From an uncultured Bacteroidales bacterium (GTDB lineage: Bacteria; Bacteroidota; Bacteroidia; Bacteroidales; Bacteroidaceae): a stretch of DNA of 41,715 bases. The position numbers and the translations under genes were made by a program. Positions 32,634 to 39,973 of this stretch are shown piece by piece (positions within the stretch are counted from its first letter, which is position 1; each line of letters starts with the position of its first letter). The stretch lies in contig CALFTK010000005.1 of NCBI GenBank assembly GCA_937916465.1, positions 1 to 41,715 of the forward strand. The letters are read 5' to 3'. The notes below the pieces were generated by a model. The model was not told where the DNA came from. It did not search any database and worked only from the letters and a program-made list of their open reading frames with translations.

Positions 32634-35252
32634 ATGAAGAAGTTATCATTTGTAGCCGTTCTTGTGGTTATGGCGGCTTTAGTCTCTTCTTGTGGAGGAA
32701 ATGCGGAATATGAATATCCGTTCCAGAATCCGAAACTATCTACTGAAGAGAGAGTTGAAAACCTTATGTCTTTGCTTACACCGGAAGAGAAAGTAGGCTT
32801 GATTATGAACAAGTCTATTTCTGTTGACCGTTTGGGTATTCCTTCTTATAACTGGTGGTCAGAGGCTTGTCATGGTGTTCGTCAGAGTGATTATACCGTA
32901 TATCCACAGCCTATCGGTATGGCATCTGCATTCAGCCCTGAATTGATTTACGATGTTTTCTCAACTGTTTCAGACGAAGCTCGTGCTAACTGGAACCGTT
33001 CAGATCATGACATCTTTAACATAGCAATGGGTGCTAACTACGTTCCCGGTAATCCTGAATTGACATTCTGGTGTCCAAACGTAAACATCTTCCGTGATCC
33101 ACGTTGGGGACGCGGTCAGGAGACTTACGGTGAAGACCCATATTTGATGGGTGTTCTTGGCGTTGAGAACGTAAAAGGTATGCAGGGTAACGACGACAAG
33201 TACTTCAAGACTCATGCTTGTGCAAAGCACTATGCAGTACACAGCGGTCCTGAACCAGATCGTCACAGATTTGATGTAACTGTATCTATGCGTGACCTTT
33301 GGGAAACTTATCTCCCTGCTTTCAAAAAGTTGGTTATAGATGCTAACGTACAGGAAGTTATGTGTGCATACCAGCGTTACGAAGGTGAACCTTGCTGCAG
33401 CAGCGAACGTCTTCTTATTGATATTCTGCGTAACAAGTGGGGTTACAAATCATTGGTTGTAACAGACTGTGATGCTATTAACAACTTCTACAACACATAT
33501 CAGCACGGTACACACGCAAATGCTTTGGAAGCCAGTGTTGACGCTGTTCTTTCAGGTACTGACCTTGAGTGCGGTAAGAGCTTTATGTCACTTGTTGAAG
33601 GTTTGAAGAATGGTAAAATTAACGAAGCTGATATTGATGTTGCTTTGCGTAGAGTATTGACAGGTCGTTTTGAACTTGGTATGTTCGATCCTGCTGACAT
33701 GCTTCCATGGGCTGACCTTGGTGAAGATGTAATCAGCAGCGAAGCTAACGATATTCTGGCTACTCAGGCAGCTCGCGAATCAATGGTTCTTTTGCACAAT
33801 GAAAATGTACTTCCTCTTTCAAAAGAGTTGAAGACTATTGCAGTAGTAGGTCCTAATGCCGACGATGCAGGTATGCTGAATGGTAACTACGGTGGTACTC
33901 CTACTCAGGAACATACACGTTCTTTGCTTCAGGGTATTAAGAATGCTGTTCCTAATGCAGAAATAATTTATGAAAAGGCTTGTGAATTGAATGAAGAGTT
34001 CCAGACTGTAAATCACATTGATGAATTCAATGGCGGTCAGGGTATGTATGCTGAATTCTTCAACAACACAAATATGAGTGGTAAGCCTGTTACAACAGGT
34101 TACTATGACGAAGTTAACTTCAGTACATTTGGTGCTTACGACTTTGCAGAAGGTGTTCAGAAAGAGAATATCTCAGTAAGATTGACAGGTAAATATGTTG
34201 CTGACTTTACAGGTAACTTGAGCTATGTAGTAAATGGTGATCAGGGTTATAAACTGACTATCAACGGTAAGGTTGTTGACGAACAGAAGGGTGCTGCACA
34301 GCGTGGTTTCGGTTTTGGTTTCCGTCGCGGTGGTACTCAGTACAAGACTTTTGCAGTAGAAGAGGGTAAAACTTATAACATTAAGGTTGAATACAGCCAC
34401 ACAACAGGTCAGTTCGCTACATTGAGCGCACAGTTCTGCGAAAGAAGAGTTCACGACTTCTCAGAACTTGCAGCAAAAGTTAAGAATGCCGATGCTATTA
34501 TTATGATAGGTGGTATTTCAGCAAGAATGGAAGGTGAAGGTGGCGATAAGGCTGATATTGAACTTCCTGTAGTTCAGCAGCGTTTGCTCCGCGCTATGCA
34601 CTCAACAGGTGTTCCTGTAGTTTATGTTAACTGTTCAGGTTCAGCTATTGGTTTTGAAAGCGTAGAGGGTCAGTATGATGCTCTTATTCAGGCATGGTAT
34701 CCTGGTCAGGGTGGTGCAAAGGCTTTGGCAGATGTTATCTTTGGTGACTACAACCCATCAGGTAAACTTCCTGTTACATTCTACAAGTCAACAGCTCAGC
34801 TTCCTGCTCTTACAGATTATAATATGGAAGGCCGCACATACCGTTACTTCCACGATGAGCCAATGTATGCATTCGGTTACGGTTTGAGCTACACCACATT
34901 CAACTATGGTGAAGGTAAACTTTCAAAGAAATCTATCAAGGCTGGTAGCAATGTTAACATCACAGTTCCTGTAACTAACACAGGTAACTTGGCAGGTGAA
35001 GAGATTGTTCAGGTTTACGTTAAGGCTTTGGATAACCCAACAGCTCCTATCAAGTCATTGAAGGGCTTCCAGAAGGTTAATATTCAGCCTGGTAAGACTG
35101 CAAAGGTTAAGATTACTCTTACTCCTGAAGCATTTGAATATTATGATGAATCAATTGATGAACTTTCAGTACGTCCTGGTAAATACCAGATTCTTTACGG
35201 TTCATCATCAAGAGATGAAGACTTGAAGTCACTTGACTTTGAAGTCCTCTAA
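32634..35252 (+). CDS. GH3 beta-glycosidase lipoprotein with inserted PA14-like domain
   Basis: An 872-residue lipoprotein (Cys20 in ALVSSCGG), probably at the outer membrane or in the periplasm. The (beta/alpha)8 domain begins near residue 40, with NWWSEACHGV (73-82) and DPRWGRGQETYGEDP (155-169). The nucleophile is Asp278 in VVTDCDA. The alpha/beta sandwich domain is interrupted at about 460-605 by a beta-rich segment (GMYAEFFNNTNMSG to LSAQFCERR) resembling PA14. A fibronectin-III-like domain closes the protein (about 765-872). TDCDA plus EACHGV is the pattern of beta-xylosidase/beta-glucosidase GH3 enzymes; I favour xylosidase or glucosidase without being able to choose. It is monocistronic, with a strong terminator. 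Confidence 0.88.
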   Translation: MKKLSFVAVLVVMAALVSSCGGNAEYEYPFQNPKLSTEERVENLMSLLTPEEKVGLIMNKSISVDRLGIPSYNWWSEACHGVRQSDYTVYPQPIGMASAFSPELIYDVFSTVSDEARANWNRSDHDIFNIAMGANYVPGNPELTFWCPNVNIFRDPRWGRGQETYGEDPYLMGVLGVENVKGMQGNDDKYFKTHACAKHYAVHSGPEPDRHRFDVTVSMRDLWETYLPAFKKLVIDANVQEVMCAYQRYEGEPCCSSERLLIDILRNKWGYKSLVVTDCDAINNFYNTYQHGTHANALEASVDAVLSGTDLECGKSFMSLVEGLKNGKINEADIDVALRRVLTGRFELGMFDPADMLPWADLGEDVISSEANDILATQAARESMVLLHNENVLPLSKELKTIAVVGPNADDAGMLNGNYGGTPTQEHTRSLLQGIKNAVPNAEIIYEKACELNEEFQTVNHIDEFNGGQGMYAEFFNNTNMSGKPVTTGYYDEVNFSTFGAYDFAEGVQKENISVRLTGKYVADFTGNLSYVVNGDQGYKLTINGKVVDEQKGAAQRGFGFGFRRGGTQYKTFAVEEGKTYNIKVEYSHTTGQFATLSAQFCERRVHDFSELAAKVKNADAIIMIGGISARMEGEGGDKADIELPVVQQRLLRAMHSTGVPVVYVNCSGSAIGFESVEGQYDALIQAWYPGQGGAKALADVIFGDYNPSGKLPVTFYKSTAQLPALTDYNMEGRTYRYFHDEPMYAFGYGLSYTTFNYGEGKLSKKSIKAGSNVNITVPVTNTGNLAGEEIVQVYVKALDNPTAPIKSLKGFQKVNIQPGKTAKVKITLTPEAFEYYDESIDELSVRPGKYQILYGSSSRDEDLKSLDFEVL

Positions 35253-35284
35253 CAACCAACAATAACCATATTTTTTTTTGAAGA

Positions 35285-35315
35285 GGGTGTGTCAGTTTTG
35301 GCGCACCCTTTTTTA
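35285..35315 (+). terminator. Terminator of the GH3 gene
   Basis: GGGTGTG (35285-35291) pairs with CGCACCC (35302-35308, one mismatch), followed by a run of six T. Confidence 0.75.
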
Positions 35316-35390
35316 ATCTGTGACTTTTTTTGCGTTTGGAATTAGATTACGTTTTTTCTTTATCTGTGCATTCGTGTTGTTGAAGAATAC

Positions 35391-35398
35391 TATTTTTG
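35391..35398 (+). promoter_or_regulatory. -7 box in front of the decayed gene
   Basis: TATTTTTG, an exact TAnnTTTG match, 21 bp before an ATG at 35420. Confidence 0.4.
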
Positions 35399-35419
35399 TT
35401 TTGTGAAAACAATAAAACT

Positions 35420-35699
35420 ATGAAAACAATGGAACATATATTAAGAAGATGCGTGCGCGTGATTCTGAATTGAATGTCAGGTGGGGTATAATTTGTACCC
35501 CTACTCGAATGATGGCTTCGGATGGTAAACACATTAACAACGCTTTGCAGGAGGAATTAAACCCAGAACTGTTGAGGTCAAAAAACGGTTTGACTCAAGT
35601 TGTCGCAAATTTTGCGACAACTTGAGTGATATGGGTCGTGGTCTCACCACTGTAATCAAACACAGCTTTACGCCGGAAGAGATACTAAGTAGAGTTTAA
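35420..35699 (+). pseudogene. Decayed small gene broken over three frames
   Basis: After a promoter-like box, an ATG at 35420 opens MKTMEHILRRCVRVILN and stops at 35473. A second frame from 35449 continues for 58 residues (MRARDSELNVRWGIICTPTR onward, ending QVVANFATT) and stops at 35625. A third frame from 35631 gives MGRGLTTVIKHSFTPEEILS and two more residues, stopping at 35699. Three consecutive protein-like fragments in three frames suggest one ancestral gene with frameshifts. I do not recognise the family. A 35-nt perfect palindrome covers the second break. The remaining gene-free sequence, 35316-35390 and 35700-35765, shows nothing else. Confidence 0.4.
35593..35627. repeat. 35-nt perfect palindrome (17-bp arms, 1-nt centre)
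   Basis: ACTCAAGTTGTCGCAAA (35593-35609), a single T at 35610, then the exact reverse complement at 35611-35627. The flanking bases (G and G) do not pair. It contains the stop codon of the second pseudogene fragment. Confidence 0.95.
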
Positions 35700-35765
35700 G
35701 ATAAAGCCATCAGCCCTTTAGGTTGGTGGCTTTGGTGTCCTATGGTGCATACTAAATCTTTTTTG

Positions 35766-35773
35766 TATCTTCG
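35766..35773 (+). promoter_or_regulatory. -7 box (TATCTTCG) for the queH fusion operon
   Basis: TATCTTCG matches the TAnnTTCG variant, 20 bp before the ATG at 35794. Confidence 0.55.
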
Positions 35774-35793
35774 CGGTGGCATAATGATTCGTG

Positions 35794-36918
35794 ATGAAAA
35801 AGAGAGAAGATAAGTTGGTAGCGCCGGGTGGAGCGGAAAAAGTTTTGCTCCATACTTGCTGTGCCCCATGTTCTGGTGCCATAATAGAGGCAATGTTGAA
35901 CAGTGGGATAGAGCCGGTAATATACTACTGCAATCCAAATATCTATCCGTTGGAAGAGTACGAAATTCGTAAGAATGAATGTAGCAGATATGCCCGGAAG
36001 TTAGGGCTGCAAATAGTGGATGCCGATAATGACCATTCAGCCTGGTTGGAATGTGTTAAGGGGCTGGAAGCAGAACCGGAACGTGGCGCACGCTGTCTAA
36101 AGTGCTTTAAGTTGCGTTTGACAGCCTGTGCCAAATATGCTGCAGAAAACGGCTTTACGGTAATTACATCAACTCTCGATTCCAGCCGCTGGAAGAGCCA
36201 CGAACAGATAGTTGAGGCCGGCAATTATGCAGCTTCGCTCTACGAAAATATTACATACTGGGACTATAACTGGCGTAAGGGTGGGCTTACTGCACGCAGG
36301 GCTGAAATTATAAAAGAGAACGATTTTTATAATCAGCGTTATTGCGGTTGCGAATTCAGTATAGGCCATCTGAAAGATAGTAAACCGCTTATCCGTAAGG
36401 CAGTAAAGGAGAGAGTTGCTGCTATGTCTGAAACAGACAAACAGAGAGAAGCGGATGTTTTATTCAGCTATCTGGAAAATTCAGAACTGGTAAGAAATAG
36501 CAAAAAGATACTCCTGTATCACCCAATGGCAGATGAAATAGATGTAATGAAAGCTGTGCGGAAATGGGCAGAGACCAAAGAGATATATCTGCCAGCCATA
36601 GAGGGTGATGATATTGTGATTAGACAATATAAAAGCGAACAGGATTTAAAGATAGGAAAGTACGGTATCTTGGAGCCTGTGGGTGCAGTGTTGGATAATC
36701 CGGAAGAGATAAATCTGGTAATTGTGCCGGGACGTGCTTTCGATATTCGTGGCTACCGTTTGGGACGTGGCAAAGGGTATTATGACAGGTTACTACCCAA
36801 AATGAGAGCTATTAAGATAGGTGTCTGTTTTGACTGCCAGTATATTTTCCGTGTGCCGGCAGAAGAACATGATATTCCTATGGATTATGTAGTTTGTAGA
36901 AAATTGATTGAGAAATGA
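35794..36918 (+). CDS. queH: Fusion: epoxyqueuosine reductase QueH + 5-formyl-THF cyclo-ligase
   Basis: A 374-residue two-domain protein; ATG 35794 is used (a GTG at 35791 is possible). Residues 15-195 are QueH, which reduces epoxyqueuosine to queuosine in tRNA: LLHTCCAPCS with Cys22, Cys23 and Cys26, CLKCFKLRL with Cys101 and Cys104, and RYCGCEFS with Cys184 and Cys186, as ligands for the iron and iron-sulfur sites. Residues about 215-374 match 5-formyltetrahydrofolate cyclo-ligase, which converts 5-formyl-THF to 5,10-methenyl-THF with ATP; VPGRAFDIRGYRLGRGKGYYDR is its nucleotide/folate-binding signature (read as VPGRAFD, then GRGKGYYDR at 324-332). There is no stop or frameshift between the domains. 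The end overlaps the next gene by ATGA. Confidence 0.88.
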   Translation: MKKREDKLVAPGGAEKVLLHTCCAPCSGAIIEAMLNSGIEPVIYYCNPNIYPLEEYEIRKNECSRYARKLGLQIVDADNDHSAWLECVKGLEAEPERGARCLKCFKLRLTACAKYAAENGFTVITSTLDSSRWKSHEQIVEAGNYAASLYENITYWDYNWRKGGLTARRAEIIKENDFYNQRYCGCEFSIGHLKDSKPLIRKAVKERVAAMSETDKQREADVLFSYLENSELVRNSKKILLYHPMADEIDVMKAVRKWAETKEIYLPAIEGDDIVIRQYKSEQDLKIGKYGILEPVGAVLDNPEEINLVIVPGRAFDIRGYRLGRGKGYYDRLLPKMRAIKIGVCFDCQYIFRVPAEEHDIPMDYVVCRKLIEK

Positions 36919-37703
36919 TATTCTGGTATTCGGGTTGTGGAAATAGCAAGTTTGTGGCAGAAGAGTTGGCTAAAGGGTTAAATCAGGATTTGGTGTTTAT
37001 ACCCGATGCTGCAAGAAACGGTAATGAGTATATTGTTGCAAATGAAGAGGTGGTAGGTTTTGTATTCCCAATATATGCCTGGGCTGCTCCAAAAATAGTT
37101 ACAGAGTTTATTGCAAAGATGCGGTTTGAACACAGACCAAAATATCTGTTTGCTGCAGTTACCTGTGGCGATGAAACAGGCTACACATACCGTACATTCG
37201 GTAAATTCCTGACAAAGCAAGGATTGAAGCTTGATGCATTTTTCTCCTTTAAAATGCCTGAAACATATATAAATCTTCCGGGCTTCAAACTGGATACTCC
37301 TGAAAACGAAAAGAGTAAGATAGATGCAGTTAAAGAGCAACTGCCTAAGGTTATAACATCCATTGCAAAAAGAGAGCAGGGTAACTTTGATGAACTGAAG
37401 GGTGGGGCACCTTTCCTGAAAAGCTACATATTAAAACCGCTATTTTATGGGTTGCTTATATCGGATAAACCTTTCAATGTGAATGACAGTTGTAACGGTT
37501 GTGGCAAATGTGCAAAAGAGTGCCCGCTACAGAATATAAGTATGGTGGATGGCAAACCAAAATGGAATGGAAACTGTACCAACTGCATGAGTTGTTATCA
37601 TCGTTGCCCAAACAATGCCATCAACTTTGGAAAACAGACCTGCGGCAAAGGTCAGTACTATTTCAATATGCCACAAAAGGCCAACCTTCAGAATCGAAAA
37701 TAA
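36915..37703 (+). CDS. EFR1-family flavodoxin/ferredoxin protein
   Basis: A 262-residue redox protein. Residues 1-170 are flavodoxin-like: IFWYSGCGNSKFVAEELAKG holds the phosphate-binding loop for FMN (SGCGNS, 6-11). The C-terminal part binds two [4Fe-4S] clusters, CNGCGKCAKECP (Cys193, 196, 199, 203) and CTNCMSCYHRCP (Cys221, 224, 227, 231). This is the EFR1 arrangement. It overlaps the QueH fusion by four bases, so it is a plausible electron donor for QueH, which needs reduced iron-sulfur centres; this is inference from position. Its last 41 bp overlap the end of the convergent GH43 gene. Confidence 0.87.
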   Translation: MIFWYSGCGNSKFVAEELAKGLNQDLVFIPDAARNGNEYIVANEEVVGFVFPIYAWAAPKIVTEFIAKMRFEHRPKYLFAAVTCGDETGYTYRTFGKFLTKQGLKLDAFFSFKMPETYINLPGFKLDTPENEKSKIDAVKEQLPKVITSIAKREQGNFDELKGGAPFLKSYILKPLFYGLLISDKPFNVNDSCNGCGKCAKECPLQNISMVDGKPKWNGNCTNCMSCYHRCPNNAINFGKQTCGKGQYYFNMPQKANLQNRK

Positions 37704-38697
37704 CTCTTCTGGTGAATAGCTTCGAAGCACCGTTGTGCTGTTTGTCGTATGCGTGGCAGAAAATGCGCCATCCATCTCCAAAATCATAAACTGAACAGTG
37801 GCCTATACCTGCATAACGTTCGTCAGGTCCTAATAGCAGTGTGCCGCCTCCTTGGTCCAGAGGAACACCATCTTTGTCTAAATATGGTCCGTCAACCCTC
37901 TTGGAACGGCCTACCACTACCTTGTAATTACTGTTTAATCCTTTGCAGCAGTAGTCCCACGATACAAACATATAGTAATATTTACCCTCTTTTATTATAA
38001 AAGGTGCCTCAATGGCATTTGAACCTGCCTGTGGAGCAGCTGCAGAACGTTTCAAATCTTCTTCCGATATGTTGTTTGTACCGTTGTTCGGAGCATAACG
38101 TCTTGCTATTGTCTTGGGTTCTCCAATGGGGGTGATAAAGTCTTTTTCTAACTGTACTATCTGTATGCCATCCCAGAAAGAACCCCAGGTGAGCCATGGG
38201 TTACCCTTCTTGTCCATTATCAGGTTAGGGTCTATTGCGTTCCAGTTGGTCTCTTTGAAACTGCGTACAACTGCGCCTTGATCTTCCCATTTGTATGCCG
38301 GTGATGATGGATTCAGTGTTGTGTTGGTGGCCACGCCTATTGCCGATTCATTCTTGCCAAAAGATGAGCAGCTATAGTACAGATACCATATTCCATCGTG
38401 GTGGTAGATGTCGGGAGCCCAGGTATGACCGCGATATCCGCCTACACTCTCTACTGCCCATTGCGGTGGAGTGCGTAATGCTCCGGGCAGATATTGCCAA
38501 CTTTGCATATTGTCTTCAGATTTCATTATGCCTACACCATTTCCGGTTGTAAACATATAGTACGTACCATCTTCGTATGCAAGTACGGGGTCGTGTACGT
38601 CAGGGTATGTTACTGTGCGCTGGGCTGTTGAGCTTCCACACATCAGCATAACAAGTAGCTGTAATGCAAATACTCTTTTTGTAGTTATCTTCATCAT
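37663..38697 (-). CDS. GH43 glycoside hydrolase, probable arabinan-type enzyme
   Basis: A 344-residue exported five-bladed beta-propeller enzyme. It has a signal peptide (about 1-25) and then the GH43 acid set: Asp36 (base) in PDVHDPVL, Asp156 (pKa modulator) in NAIDPNL and Glu230 (acid) in NAIEAPF. GVGIMKSEDNMQSW and RGHTWAPDIYHHDG resemble endo-1,5-alpha-L-arabinanases; an exo-arabinofuranosidase is possible. The stop lies inside the 3' end of the EFR1 gene (41-bp tail-to-tail overlap). It is divergent from the PCMD lipoprotein gene, and both are probably part of one glycan-use group with the GH30 gene. Confidence 0.88.
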   Translation of the reverse strand: MMKITTKRVFALQLLVMLMCGSSTAQRTVTYPDVHDPVLAYEDGTYYMFTTGNGVGIMKSEDNMQSWQYLPGALRTPPQWAVESVGGYRGHTWAPDIYHHDGIWYLYYSCSSFGKNESAIGVATNTTLNPSSPAYKWEDQGAVVRSFKETNWNAIDPNLIMDKKGNPWLTWGSFWDGIQIVQLEKDFITPIGEPKTIARRYAPNNGTNNISEEDLKRSAAAPQAGSNAIEAPFIIKEGKYYYMFVSWDYCCKGLNSNYKVVVGRSKRVDGPYLDKDGVPLDQGGGTLLLGPDERYAGIGHCSVYDFGDGWRIFCHAYDKQHNGASKLFTRRVIFDSEGWPFVAY

Positions 38698-38883
38698 AAA
38701 TCGATCTGTTAGTAATTATTGTAAAGGTAGAGATATAGTACTGAATATGCAACTTATTGCATTTATTTCTCATTTCTTTAATAAGATTCAATAGATATAA
38801 GATTTTGTAAATTTTGCAAAAGGTGATACATCCTTTCAATAAAAGCAGTAATATTGCACAAACAATAATTAAAATTTACATAT

Positions 38884-39966
38884 ATGATAGAAAAAAGATG
38901 GGGATACTATTTTGTGGTTATTCTGATGGTTGCATTGTTTGTTGCGGGGTGTCAAAAAGAGGATGATTTGCTAATAATTACAGCCGATTTTACAGAGTTT
39001 GCAATTGAAGAGGAGGTGAAACCTGCGCTGATAGATGCAGATAACAAGATGGTTACAGTATATGTGAACGATTCCATTACGATGCGTGCGGTTACAGTTA
39101 AGAGTCTTCAAGTTACCAATAATGCTGTAGTTGAGCCGGCAATTGCCATTGGTAGTGTGTTGGATTTGTCTGAACCTAAGATGGTCTATCTTAAAACCAA
39201 ACAAGACTATTTGTGGCGAATAAATGCTCATATAGCCAATACAGATTCCATAGTTGAAGATCCATCGGGGTATGCACGTATAGTAGTTCCAAATCTGGAT
39301 TTCGATGAGTGGTACCTGAAAGATGAAAAACATTGGTATCCTAACAGAAATCTATCGGCAGCCAACTATTGGTGGGATTCCGGAAACAGAGGAGCAAACA
39401 TACTGGGACCAAAGAATCCTACAAGTCCTGAAACCGATTTCGTAGTTTCCGGCACTGCTGCCAAACTGAAAGCTACATCTGTAATGGGTATATTGGCATC
39501 GGGCAGTATCTTCTTAGGAAAGTATGTAAAGACATCAGGTTTGGGAGCAGAACTTGCAATGGGACGTAATTTCAATAGTCGTCCGGTTGCTTTGAATGGC
39601 TACTATTGCTATCATCCCGGTACAATAGACAATGCAAAATCGCCATACGCAAATATGAAAGGAAAGAAGGATTACTGCTCAATCTATATTGTTCTTGGCG
39701 ACTGGAAAAACCGTGTAAAGATAGATACAAACGAAGGGATATTCCTGGATATTGAAAACGATCCAAATATTATAGCATACGCAGAACTATCTACAAATGA
39801 AGATAGCGGTAGTGAATATCTGCCATTCAGATTGCCATTGGAGTATAGAAATGACCGTACTCCCACTCAGATACTTATAGTAGCATCGTCGTGCAAGTAC
39901 GGTGATTATTTTACAGGCAGTTCAAACAGCCTTCTCTATGTAGATGAATTCTCTTTAGAGTATTGA
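38884..39966 (+). CDS. PCMD-domain lipoprotein (putative carbohydrate-related)
   Basis: A 360-residue lipoprotein: hydrophobic segment, then VALFVAGCQKEDD with lipobox Cys23. Residues about 30-120 form an Ig-like beta domain. From about 135, with VPNLDFDEWYLKDEKHWYPN and YWWDSGNRGANILG, it matches the PCMD (putative carbohydrate metabolism) domain of Bacteroidetes, which has a jelly-roll fold and may bind glycans. It ends in LYVDEFSLEY, typical of this domain. It is probably surface exposed. It is flanked by GH43 (divergent) and GH30 (convergent, 7-bp gap), which supports a role in the same polysaccharide's capture. Confidence 0.82.
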   Translation: MIEKRWGYYFVVILMVALFVAGCQKEDDLLIITADFTEFAIEEEVKPALIDADNKMVTVYVNDSITMRAVTVKSLQVTNNAVVEPAIAIGSVLDLSEPKMVYLKTKQDYLWRINAHIANTDSIVEDPSGYARIVVPNLDFDEWYLKDEKHWYPNRNLSAANYWWDSGNRGANILGPKNPTSPETDFVVSGTAAKLKATSVMGILASGSIFLGKYVKTSGLGAELAMGRNFNSRPVALNGYYCYHPGTIDNAKSPYANMKGKKDYCSIYIVLGDWKNRVKIDTNEGIFLDIENDPNIIAYAELSTNEDSGSEYLPFRLPLEYRNDRTPTQILIVASSCKYGDYFTGSSNSLLYVDEFSLEY

Positions 39967-39973
39967 TACTAAA

